Shown: in pieces, positions 17,599 through 25,457 of the stretch | Layout: every line of letters begins with the position of its first letter | Numbering within the stretch: position 1 is the first letter of the stretch | DNA from: Palsa-601 sp052146895 | GTDB taxonomy: Bacteria > Actinomycetota > Acidimicrobiia > Acidimicrobiales > Bog-793 | Assembly: GCA_052146895.1 (NCBI GenBank) | Contig: JBKQLZ010000006.1 | Location: 9,137 to 73,136 of the forward strand | DNA length: 64,000 bases | Direction: 5' to 3' | Made by a program: the position numbers and the translations under genes | The notes under the pieces: generated by a model | Databases searched by the model: none | What the model saw: only the letters and a program-made list of their open reading frames with translations | What the model was told of the DNA's origin: nothing

Positions 17599-18237
17599 TC
17601 ACTTCGGGTCGAACGAGAAGACCACCCCCTCCAAGGGAATAAGTCCCTCAGCGTGAAACGACTTCCACATCTCGAGGCCGTCGAGGTCCCCGGAGGCAAT
17701 TTCCTTGATGAGAGCGTTGACGAAGTGGAGCTCGGCTTGAATCTGCTGCTCCTCGTACTCGGCCTCGAGACCAAAGAGCCGGGGCAAGCCCATATCAGTC
17801 GCGGCGCGAAGGCCGCCGCGAATCTGAGCCAGCTGGAGCCCGAGTGCGTCGGCCCGCGCCCGCAGCGCCACGAGTGCGTCATCCGGCGTCAAGGCGGCAA
17901 GAAACGAGAGACCAGCCATGAACTGGGGGTACTCCTTGGTGGGCTGGCCGATGATCTCGGTCATCCAGTCGATCATCTCGCGGGCCCCCGCGTCGGTGAT
18001 CTGGTAGATCGTCCGCTCGGGCCGCTTGCCCTCGCGCACCGTCTCGAGCGCCTCGATCAGGCCGCGCTTCTCCAAGGCTTCGACGACCGCGTACAGGGAG
18101 CCGTAATTGAGACGAACGCTCTCGTGCTTGGCACGCGCCCGCAGGGTCTGCGCCACCTCGTAGGGATGCATCGGCTTCTCGTAGAGCGTGACGAGTACGG
18201 CCAGCGCGAGGGCGTTCGATCGGGCCTGTCGTGGCAC
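17599..18237 (-). CDS. PadR-family transcriptional regulator
   Basis: A 212-residue repressor-type protein. The N-terminal winged helix (about 5-90) has MHPYEVAQTLRARA, YGSLYAVVEALEKRGLIEA and the wing RPERTIYQITDAGARE. The C-terminal half is the long PadR_C/Vir_act_alpha-like helical domain used for dimerisation. PadR proteins commonly repress neighbouring multidrug exporters and release DNA when bound to substrate. The downstream drug ABC genes on the same strand and the palindrome 11 bp before its start support that role here. Confidence 0.93.
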   Translation of the reverse strand: MPRQARSNALALAVLVTLYEKPMHPYEVAQTLRARAKHESVRLNYGSLYAVVEALEKRGLIEALETVREGKRPERTIYQITDAGAREMIDWMTEIIGQPTKEYPQFMAGLSFLAALTPDDALVALRARADALGLQLAQIRGGLRAATDMGLPRLFGLEAEYEEQQIQAELHFVNALIKEIASGDLDGLEMWKSFHAEGLIPLEGVVFSFDPK

Positions 18238-18247
18238 GATTCCAGAA

Positions 18248-18263
18248 TACTCTATTTAGAGTA
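18248..18263. promoter_or_regulatory. Probable PadR operator palindrome
   Basis: TACTCTATTTAGAGTA is a 7-bp perfect inverted repeat around a 2-bp centre. It is AT-rich in GC-rich surroundings and sits 11 bp upstream of the padR start codon. It has the size and AT content of PadR-family operators. Autoregulation of the padR-exporter operon is inferred. Confidence 0.7.
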
Positions 18264-18435
18264 CCCGATCAATAGCATTCGCTTCAGATCATTGGCCGTC
18301 TAGCAGACGTCGACTGGGACCGCGATCCGCGGCCCATTCCGTCATCGCACAACGCGATGGGCAGTTATCGGCGCACTGGCAGCGCTTAAGCGCCGGGGAG
18401 AACCAGGCGGCGGCGGAGCCGCTGAGCAGCTCGGC

Positions 18436-19197
18436 CTAGCTCCGGACAGCCCCGCTCTGCGCATCGACGTCCCCGCTGTCGACGTCGCTGTGTGTCACGG
18501 AGAGATACGCAACCAGAGCAACGATCACGACGGTGAGCACGAGGCTTACCGGCCCGTTCCCGAAGTTGAGGCCGAGGGGGCGGGGCTTGTCCGCCCAGTC
18601 TGCGAACGATGCGCCGACAGGGCGAGTCAGGACGTACGCGATCCAGAAGGCAAGAATAGCGTTCAGGCGCAAGAGCCAGTAGGCGAGAGCCGGGAGAGCG
18701 AAGAGGCCGGCGAACATCACCCCGGACCAGAAGTAACCGAGGTGAAGAGTCGTCGCGGTCAAGTCGCCGGCTGCCGTCCCGAGCGCAAAGGCCGCCAGCA
18801 CAGCCGCCCAGTAGAAGGCTTCCCGGCGTGGCGTGTAGATGCTGTGGATCGACAACGTCCTCTCGACTGCGTTCCACGCGACGAAGACGACAGCCAGCAC
18901 TACGGCGAAGAACGCCGTCGACACGAAATAGGGGATTCCGAACTGCACGTGCAGGACGTCGGCGGACATGGTGCCAAAGACTGCGACCATCACAACCGCG
19001 AGCCAATAGATCCAAGGAACGTAGCGGTGCGCCGCGAACTGCAAGACGAGCGAGATAGCTAGCGCGATCCCTCCGAGCGCAACCGCCAGGGCCGGAGGGA
19101 ACCGATGGACGAGGTAGTCCGAAGTCGCCTCGCCCATGGCGGTCGTCAGGACCTTGATGGTCCAGAAGTAGACAGTCAGCTGCGGTACTTTTCGCAC
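18436..19197 (-). CDS. COG4705-like multipass membrane protein
   Basis: A 253-residue protein with about eight membrane helices. It is built from internally similar units: KVPQLTVYFWTIKVLTTAMGEATSDYL at the N-terminus resembles later segments with FWSGVMF and FWIAYVLTRPVGASFADW, the pattern of the uncharacterised COG4705 membrane family. The D and E residues inside helices (GEATSD, SADVLH, GDLTATTLH) could bind a cation, but that is inference. It lies directly upstream of the DUF1003 gene's stop and shares its strand. Function unknown. Confidence 0.7.
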   Translation of the reverse strand: MRKVPQLTVYFWTIKVLTTAMGEATSDYLVHRFPPALAVALGGIALAISLVLQFAAHRYVPWIYWLAVVMVAVFGTMSADVLHVQFGIPYFVSTAFFAVVLAVVFVAWNAVERTLSIHSIYTPRREAFYWAAVLAAFALGTAAGDLTATTLHLGYFWSGVMFAGLFALPALAYWLLRLNAILAFWIAYVLTRPVGASFADWADKPRPLGLNFGNGPVSLVLTVVIVALVAYLSVTHSDVDSGDVDAQSGAVRS

Positions 19198-19200
19198 GCT

Positions 19201-19701
19201 CTACTCGCCGTCGGGCGCCAGTCTCTCAGTGAATCGATGGATCTGCTGAGTGAGCTCGTGCACCTTCGTCGTGAGATCGGTATTCGACTGGAGCAGCTCG
19301 TCGATCTTCTTCGTCTCTTGGTAGTGGTGACTGGCGAGCATCTCGTCCCGGGTAGCCGCGCGGTTCTGGCTCATCATGATTATCGGAGCCTGCAGACCGG
19401 CGAGTGCCGACAGCACGAGGTTGAGCGCGATGTACGGATATGGGTCGAAGGCCCGGTGGTGCAAGACCTCGTGCAGCACGACCGTGTTGAACACGATCCA
19501 GAACGCCATGAGCCCGAGGAACAGGAAGATGAAGGGCCACGACCCACCGAAGCTCGCGACCCTGTCTGCCACTCTCTCGCCCACGGTGCGCTCGTCGTGC
19601 GCTTCCTGCAGAGCGGGATGGTGGTGGCTGCGCGGATGAGCCCACGGAAACCAGCTGCTGCGATGCCAATCCTTGCCCGTGACTCGTCCACTCTCTGTCA
19701 T
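19201..19701 (-). CDS. DUF1003 family membrane protein
   Basis: A 166-residue protein with the DUF1003 core: ERVADRVASFGGSWPFI begins the first of two membrane helices (FLFLGLMAFWIVFN and PYIALNLVLSALAGLQAPII), followed by MMSQNRAATRD and a C-terminal coiled coil. A His-rich N-terminus (HPRSHHHP) is not general in the family. ATG 19701 has a GAGAGGAGACTTCGG site; the longer open frame upstream is not supported. Function unknown. It ends 3 bp before the COG4705 start, so the two are probably co-transcribed. Confidence 0.8.
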   Translation of the reverse strand: MTESGRVTGKDWHRSSWFPWAHPRSHHHPALQEAHDERTVGERVADRVASFGGSWPFIFLFLGLMAFWIVFNTVVLHEVLHHRAFDPYPYIALNLVLSALAGLQAPIIMMSQNRAATRDEMLASHHYQETKKIDELLQSNTDLTTKVHELTQQIHRFTERLAPDGE

Positions 19702-19768
19702 CCGAAGTCTCCTCTCGCCGGGTTGAGCCCTAAGAGCATCGCGCCCGGACAGCCCGCAACTGATGTCT

Positions 19769-20377
19769 TCAGCGGCGCCCTCTTGCCGACTGGAACTCGC
19801 CCCTCGTCCCGTAGACGAGGCGCGCAGCCCACATCGGCAGCCTGTCCTTCGCGCGCCCAGCGATCTCCGAGGACGTCGTGCCCTGCGCGACAGCACGATC
19901 GAGTGCGAGAGCGGCGTCGTTGACGACTGCCGCCACGACGGCGTCGACGGAAACATTCTTGGCGGTGGCGGCCTCCGCAATCGAGCGGCCCTGCCGGAAG
20001 TCCCTGTGCAGCTCCGCCGCGCTCACGCCGATCAAGCCCGCAGCCACCTCGAAAGCCTGAGGGGCAAGTCCCCGGAGAAGTGGGCGAACAGGCCCCGGGG
20101 CGCCTGTGTAGTCGCGCCCTGCCCTGCCGGTGTCGCCAGCGCCCCTGTACCGCCCGCGTGCACGGGAGCTCGAGAGCAAGTAGGTGATCCGCAGCACCGC
20201 AGAAGCACCGATCAATCCACCGATGATCACGTCCCCCCGGAGAAGCAGGACGACGCTCAGGACAACGGCCAAAGTGACGATTGTCCAGCGAAGAGCCCTG
20301 AGCGAGCTGGTACGTCCTAGCACCGCCCTAACGGTAGTTCTGCCGGGCGACGAGCTCGGGGCAACCGCGTACGGCAC
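19769..20377 (-). CDS. Membrane-anchored protein with C-terminal helical domain, unknown function
   Basis: A protein of up to 202 residues. Two hydrophobic segments (about 28-45 and 50-68) form a probable hairpin anchor. After a Gly/Arg-rich linker, residues 105-180 form a helical domain of the kind often seen in actinobacterial surface proteins: AAGLIGVSAAELHRDFRQGRSIAEAATAKNVSVDAV, then a second helical unit. The repeating pattern S..EL...R.G.S.AE.A...V....V is seen directly. The true start may be the GTG at about residue 16. No partner is suggested by neighbours. Confidence 0.6.
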   Translation of the reverse strand: MPYAVAPSSSPGRTTVRAVLGRTSSLRALRWTIVTLAVVLSVVLLLRGDVIIGGLIGASAVLRITYLLSSSRARGRYRGAGDTGRAGRDYTGAPGPVRPLLRGLAPQAFEVAAGLIGVSAAELHRDFRQGRSIAEAATAKNVSVDAVVAAVVNDAALALDRAVAQGTTSSEIAGRAKDRLPMWAARLVYGTRGEFQSARGRR

Positions 20378-20389
20378 GGCCCGTCTGAG

Positions 20390-20875
20390 CTACCAGAATC
20401 GGGCCTGGCCCGGGATGGTCTCGAGGTCCGCAAGGACGAGTTGGCGGTCCTCATCTTCAGCGATGCTCTCGACTGCCTCGAGGGCCTTCTCGGTCATCGC
20501 ACGAGCGCCTTCGGTGTCGCCTGCGATTGCACATCCGCGAGCGAGGGCCTCGTAAGCGAATGCCAGGTCCCAGTCGGCGATCCCGTTCGCGACGCAGATG
20601 TCGAGCACTCGTTCGGCATGGTAGAGGCAGGGCTCGGGCCGACCGAGCAGGGCATATGCCCGAGAGCACTGCCATTCTCCGCGTGCGAAGTGCTCGGGCG
20701 ATCCGACCTGGCCCCAGTGGTGGCGGGAAGCGTGAACCATGTGGAGCATGCGATCGTCGTCCTCGACACTGCGGTCTTGCCGATCCATCAGCTCCCAGGC
20801 CGAGTTGAACAGCGCGATCCCGATTCGGCGCTCGTCCTCGCTCGACAGCAGCTCGTCGGTCGATTCCTCCGTCAT
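20390..20875 (-). CDS. Small helical protein coupled to a GGDEF-EAL gene
   Basis: A 161-residue soluble, acidic, all-helical protein. The region AWELMDRQDRSVEDDDRMLHMVHASRHHW, followed by CLYHAERVLDICVANGI and ADWDLAFAYEALARG, has TPR-like helix pairs. I do not recognise a catalytic motif. ATG 20875 follows GGGAGGCGGTC and overlaps the stop of the upstream PAS-GGDEF-EAL gene (ATGA), so the two are translationally coupled. This suggests it works with or regulates that c-di-GMP enzyme. Confidence 0.7.
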   Translation of the reverse strand: MTEESTDELLSSEDERRIGIALFNSAWELMDRQDRSVEDDDRMLHMVHASRHHWGQVGSPEHFARGEWQCSRAYALLGRPEPCLYHAERVLDICVANGIADWDLAFAYEALARGCAIAGDTEGARAMTEKALEAVESIAEDEDRQLVLADLETIPGQARFW

Positions 20876-23406
20876 GACCGCCTCCCGTTCGCACCCTGGT
20901 GGCTCGCGCCCCACGCCGTCAGGTCATCTGCCCGCTGGGGCCGCGAGAATACGTATCCCTGCACGATCTTGCACCCGAGCTCAGCAACGACGTCGAGTTG
21001 CGCCTGGGTCTCGACGCCTTCGGCCACACACGTGAGGCCCATGGCCTTCGCGAGATCGACGACCGCACGCACGATTGCCCGGCTCCGGGTGTGGTGAGCC
21101 GCACGCACGACGAAACTCTGATCGAGCTTCACCGTGTCCACCGGCAACTCCCGCAGATACCCGAGCGACGAGTACCCCGTGCCGAAGTCGTCGACAGCGA
21201 GACGCGAGCCGAGTTTGGCGAGGTCTCCGAGGCGATGGGCTGCCTCGATGGGGTCAGGCAGGATCCCTCGCTCGGTCACCTCGAACCCGAGCGTCTCAGC
21301 GTCGGCTCCCGTGAGGTCGATCACCTTGCGGATCTGGTCGACGAGGTCCCGCGATCCGAGCTGTGAGGGCGAGAGGTTCACCCAGACGACGATCCGATGA
21401 GCGCGGCCCTCGTTCCATTGCATGGCAACTTCGCAAGCCTGGGTCAACATGACTTCGAACACCTGCGAGATCAGCCCTGCCTCTTCTGCGACGGGGATGA
21501 ACGTCTCGGGCGAGATGGGCATGCCGCCAGACGAGCAACAGCGGGCCAACGCTTCAACCCCACTCACGACAAGATCTGCGATCCGTACTTCCGGCTGGAA
21601 CTCGGCCCACAGCTGTCCGGAGTCGAGCGCCTGCCGCAGGTCCCTCTCGACCGACACGCGCTCTTCGATCACGTTGAGGAGTCGGTCGTCGAACGCCTCG
21701 ACTCTCCCGCGGCCGCGCTCCTTCGCGTGGCACAGCGCCGCGTCCGCGTTGCGCACGAGTGCGTGCGGGTCCTCCGGGCGAGCCTCGGCAAAGGTGGCAC
21801 CAGCGCTCGCTCCTATCGCGACCGTCTGGCCACGGATCTCATATGGCTCGGAGATGACGTCGAGCAAGGCGTGACCCGCGTCGACGAGCTCGCCGAGATT
21901 CCGGACGTCAGGCAGGAGGACGGTGAACTCGTCGCCCCCGAAACGCGCGACCACCGCCGGCTCCTGCACGTGCTCGACGAGACGCGCGGACACGGCGCGA
22001 AGCAACTCGTCGCCGAAGTCGTGACCGAGCGCATCGTTCACGAGCTTGAACCGATCAAGATCCACGAACAGCACGCCGAGACTGCCGTCTCCGTGAGCGA
22101 GCAGTCGCTCGGCGAAGTGCGCCCTGTTCGGCAGCTGCGTAAGTGGATCGTGGCTCGCGCGGAAGCGGAGGCCGCGAGTCTGCTCCTCCTGGTCGAGCGC
22201 AAGTGCGGCAAGTCGCGCAGCGACCGCTATCACCCTGATCTGGGCTTCTGACGGATCGCCCGGGATCCGGCGATACAGGTCGAGCGTGCCATGAGAACCG
22301 GAGCCCGCCATCGAGTTGACCGGCACCGACCAGCACGCTCGGTACCCGGCCTCGATGAGAGGAGCTCGAATCTCCCCCCACGAGACGTTCTCCACGAGAT
22401 CGCTCGTGAAGCGGGCGACGCCGAAGTGGGCTGTCGCTCCGCCGGCGGGTGACGTGGGCCCGATGGGAAGGCCCCGCAGGGCACTCGCCACGCCGGCTTC
22501 CAGGTGAGGAGCGACGAGCGGTGACAGGCTCTGGTGCTTCCGGTCTGCACGCATCAGGCAAGCGTGCGAGTCGGGGTCTCTCTGCTCGATCAGCCCCATC
22601 ACGCCCTCGAGGACTTCCTCGAGTGGTGCTCCGTTGGCAAGCGTGTTGAGCACCCAGATCTGGTCACCCAGCACAGAGTGCTCGTCTGAGGGGTCGTGAG
22701 CCGCACGGATCACGAACGTGAGAGCCCCGATCTCCGGATCATGCAGGCGATTGTCGGGTTGCAGCTCGAACAGGCGCGTCTCGCCCGTCCCGAGGTTCAG
22801 CCTCACAGGGAAGTACAGCGCTCGTCCGGGGCTGGACCGGACTGTCTCGAGCAGGGATGCGGATACCTCGACCATCTCCGGTGGGACGAGATCGAGAACG
22901 GACGAGCCGAGCAGCGAGAGCGTCGAATGACCGAGCAATTCCTCGAATTCACGGCTGACCCACACGATCGAACTGGAATCGTCGAGGACCATCACTCCGA
23001 TCGGGCGGCCCTCCGAATCGATCCGCAGCCGCTCCAATCGGGCGGAGAGCAGTTCCGCCACGGCGGCTGCTGCGTGTGCCAGCACCTCGCCGTCGGGATC
23101 GTTGCCGCGAAGCTCGCCTACGACGAGACCGTGGAGGACGACAGGGGCAGAGTGCGACTCGACTGCGTCAGGCTCGGGCGGCGAGTCTGGAGACTGCTCG
23201 GCGACGGACCGTGATCCTGCTACCAAGAGCCACAAGCTTCCATCGCGGATGAAGACGCCGACCGGTTCATGAGTGGCCCGCGCTGCGAGGTCGGCTATGG
23301 CGTCGAGACCGGGGTCGGGACCGGGATCGAGGACACCAAGGGCGTGAAAGAACGCCCAGCGTGCGGGGGATTCCCAGCACGCGTCAACCGCGGTCCCATC
23401 TGCCAC
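20872..23406 (-). CDS. GAF/PAS-GGDEF-EAL bifunctional c-di-GMP enzyme
   Basis: A large cytoplasmic sensor of about 844 residues. In order it has a GAF-like N-terminus (about 10-115), a PAS domain (about 130-245; VMVLDDSSSIVWVSREFEELLG), a GAF-like domain (about 255-415), GGDEF (about 425-590; RFGGDEF intact, DPLTQLPNR) and EAL (about 600-840). The EAL domain keeps the key residues: GVEALARC, NLSPSQL, EVTER, DDFGTGYSSL, VKLDQSF, EGVET and QGYVFSRP, so phosphodiesterase activity is likely. No transmembrane helix. I prefer GTG 23406, which has GGGAAGGGGGCAAG before it; an ATG at 23448 adds 14 residues. Confidence 0.9.
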   Translation of the reverse strand: MADGTAVDACWESPARWAFFHALGVLDPGPDPGLDAIADLAARATHEPVGVFIRDGSLWLLVAGSRSVAEQSPDSPPEPDAVESHSAPVVLHGLVVGELRGNDPDGEVLAHAAAAVAELLSARLERLRIDSEGRPIGVMVLDDSSSIVWVSREFEELLGHSTLSLLGSSVLDLVPPEMVEVSASLLETVRSSPGRALYFPVRLNLGTGETRLFELQPDNRLHDPEIGALTFVIRAAHDPSDEHSVLGDQIWVLNTLANGAPLEEVLEGVMGLIEQRDPDSHACLMRADRKHQSLSPLVAPHLEAGVASALRGLPIGPTSPAGGATAHFGVARFTSDLVENVSWGEIRAPLIEAGYRACWSVPVNSMAGSGSHGTLDLYRRIPGDPSEAQIRVIAVAARLAALALDQEEQTRGLRFRASHDPLTQLPNRAHFAERLLAHGDGSLGVLFVDLDRFKLVNDALGHDFGDELLRAVSARLVEHVQEPAVVARFGGDEFTVLLPDVRNLGELVDAGHALLDVISEPYEIRGQTVAIGASAGATFAEARPEDPHALVRNADAALCHAKERGRGRVEAFDDRLLNVIEERVSVERDLRQALDSGQLWAEFQPEVRIADLVVSGVEALARCCSSGGMPISPETFIPVAEEAGLISQVFEVMLTQACEVAMQWNEGRAHRIVVWVNLSPSQLGSRDLVDQIRKVIDLTGADAETLGFEVTERGILPDPIEAAHRLGDLAKLGSRLAVDDFGTGYSSLGYLRELPVDTVKLDQSFVVRAAHHTRSRAIVRAVVDLAKAMGLTCVAEGVETQAQLDVVAELGCKIVQGYVFSRPQRADDLTAWGASHQGANGRRS

Positions 23407-23673
23407 CTTGCCCCCTTCCCTTGCCGGCGGCATCGGCTGCCAAAGCATACGACGGCTATCGATCTTGTAACCGGTCCGTCATGAGCTCCAGTTGACTTGT
23501 CACGTGTCGCTCGTCAAGGATGGACCCTTCGTGGCACCGAGAGCTGCCACCTCAGAATCCGAGACGAGCAGGACTCGTCGGACTTCGGCAAATGGTCCGT
23601 TATCGCCTGGCCAGGCATGTGTCGGCTTGTGGCGATCAACCTGGGCACTGCCGTGTGGAGGCCAACCCAACCA

Positions 23674-24177
23674 ATGCTTCAACCATGTCGCCGTGCCTTG
23701 GGGTCGCTCCTCGCCCTCACGCCAGCGCTTGCCGTCGCCACCTCGCTCGCTGGCGTGACCCCGGCACTCGCATCGACGCGGCCCGAGGCGAACAGCCACT
23801 GGACGACCTGCAACGACGACGCTGTCAAGTCAGCACCGAAGATCGTCTGGGAGCGGATCAAGGGTGCGACCAGCGGCAGCAAGGGCATTCCCGCGAGCTT
23901 TTGGTCGAACAAGTCCTACAGGGGCGACATCGCGAAGATCGTCTGCTACGAGAGCACCTACGACTGGCACGCAGTCGGCGCCGGGCAGTACGGCTGGTAC
24001 CAGATGTCGCAGTCACTCATCGTCAACGAAGGCGTCACCTGGGACGACTACTGGGACGGCAGCAAGACTCAGGCTGCGGGCTGGTACCAGTGCGCCGCGG
24101 GCGAGCGCTACATCGTGGGCCGCTATAGCACGCCCGCCGCCGCCTGGAAGCACGAGAGGGATTACGGCTGGTATTGA
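23674..24177 (+). CDS. Secreted lysozyme-like (transglycosylase-fold) protein
   Basis: A 167-residue exported protein. The signal peptide begins MLQPCRRALGSLLALTPALA, with probable cleavage after TPALA. The mature part has the lysozyme-like pattern of actinobacterial SLT proteins: IAKIVCYESTYDWHAVGAGQ (the Glu in CYESTYDW aligns with the catalytic Glu of NRESSW), YGWYQMSQS, then AAGERYIVGRYSTPAAAW and a terminal GWY. Two or three cysteines could form a disulfide. It would cleave peptidoglycan outside the membrane. ATG 23674 fits a signal peptide; the frame is open to 23497. It ends just before the PLP enzyme gene. Confidence 0.7.
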   Translation: MLQPCRRALGSLLALTPALAVATSLAGVTPALASTRPEANSHWTTCNDDAVKSAPKIVWERIKGATSGSKGIPASFWSNKSYRGDIAKIVCYESTYDWHAVGAGQYGWYQMSQSLIVNEGVTWDDYWDGSKTQAAGWYQCAAGERYIVGRYSTPAAAWKHERDYGWY

Positions 24178-24182
24178 GGCCG

Positions 24183-25412
24183 ATGCGCGAGACCGGAAGC
24201 GATCGAGGCGCACTCCTCGCGCAGCTGAGCGAGAGGCAGGCCCTCGAGCCGGACATCCATGGAGCGAAGCTTTTCGGCCTCGTCTACCCATCCGGTCGGC
24301 CCGACGTAGAAGAGCTGATCGAGACAGTCAACGCCCGGTACCTATTCGGCAACGCCCTGAACCCGTTCCGGTTCCCGGAGCTGGCTCAGATGGAACACGA
24401 GGTGGTCGACTCGGTCGCCTCCCTTCTCTCTCGCCCGGCAGGAGAGCAGCCGGCCGGAGCCATGACGTCCGGCGGTACCGAATCGATCCTCATGGCGATG
24501 CTCGCCCACCGCGAGCGGGCTCGGCGGCGCGGGATCGAGCGACCCGAGATCATCGTTCCGGCGTCGGCCCATCCCGCTTATGCGAAAGCGGCGCACTACT
24601 TCGGCCTCGATCTCGTGCGTGTGCCGCTCGACGCGCAGTGGCGGGCGGACGCGAGCGCCGTTCGAGAGGCAATTACGGCGCGGACCGCGGTCGTGGTCGC
24701 GTCAGCCTTCTGTTATCCGTACGGCGTGATGGACCCGGTGGCGGAGATCGCCGATATTGCGGAGCAAGCCGGCGTGGGGTGCCACGTGGACGCGTGCATC
24801 GGCGCGTTCGTGCTCCCCTTCCTCGAGCGGCTCGGCCACGACGTGCCGAAGTTCGACTTCCGGGTGCCGGGCGTCACCACCATCTCGGCCGACGTGCACA
24901 AGTACGGCTACGTCCCGAAGGGCGCCTCGCTCGTGCTGCACAGGGCCGACGACTGGTTCGAGCTGCAGGGTTTCTTGTTCGACCAATGGGGAGCAGGGAT
25001 CTACGGCTCCGCAGCGATCGCAGGCGCGCGACCGGCATCTCCCGTCGCGTGCAGCTGGGCCGTCATCAACTACCTCGGGATCGAGGGTTACACCGAGATC
25101 GTGGCGGGGTTGATGGAAGTCGTGTCGAAGGTTCGGTCGGCCGTCGCCGAGATCGATGGGATCGAGCTCGTGGGTGACCCGATCGGCCCGGTGCTGGCTC
25201 TCCAGTCGGAGACTCTCGACCTCTACGCGGTTGCCGAGACGATGGAGCGCAGCGGTTGGTATCTCAACAAACTCACGAGCCCGCGCGGCCTCCACCTCAT
25301 GCTCTCGCCGGGCCACGCGGCCGTGGCCGACCAGCTCATCGCGGGTCTGATCGACGCCGTTCGCACTGCCGCCGACGCGCCGCCCCCGCAAGAGATCGTC
25401 AGGTACTCCTGA
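24183..25412 (+). CDS. PLP-dependent decarboxylase/sphingosine-1-phosphate lyase-like enzyme
   Basis: A 409-residue fold-type I PLP enzyme of the group II decarboxylase/DPL1 superfamily. GAMTSGGTESILMAML binds the cofactor phosphate, CHVDACIGAFVLPFL carries the Asp that contacts the pyridine nitrogen, and SADVHKYGYVPKG holds the Schiff-base lysine (Lys240). The early segment LFGLVYPSG..DVEELI and the NALNPFRFPELAQME segment match the S1P-lyase-like subgroup. The natural substrate is unknown. ATG 24183 has GAGG 5 bases upstream and starts 5 bp after the lysozyme-like gene. Confidence 0.85.
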   Translation: MRETGSDRGALLAQLSERQALEPDIHGAKLFGLVYPSGRPDVEELIETVNARYLFGNALNPFRFPELAQMEHEVVDSVASLLSRPAGEQPAGAMTSGGTESILMAMLAHRERARRRGIERPEIIVPASAHPAYAKAAHYFGLDLVRVPLDAQWRADASAVREAITARTAVVVASAFCYPYGVMDPVAEIADIAEQAGVGCHVDACIGAFVLPFLERLGHDVPKFDFRVPGVTTISADVHKYGYVPKGASLVLHRADDWFELQGFLFDQWGAGIYGSAAIAGARPASPVACSWAVINYLGIEGYTEIVAGLMEVVSKVRSAVAEIDGIELVGDPIGPVLALQSETLDLYAVAETMERSGWYLNKLTSPRGLHLMLSPGHAAVADQLIAGLIDAVRTAADAPPPQEIVRYS

Positions 25413-25457
25413 GGCCAGCCGACCGGTCGGCTCATCTGCTCTACCGTGTTGCACCTG

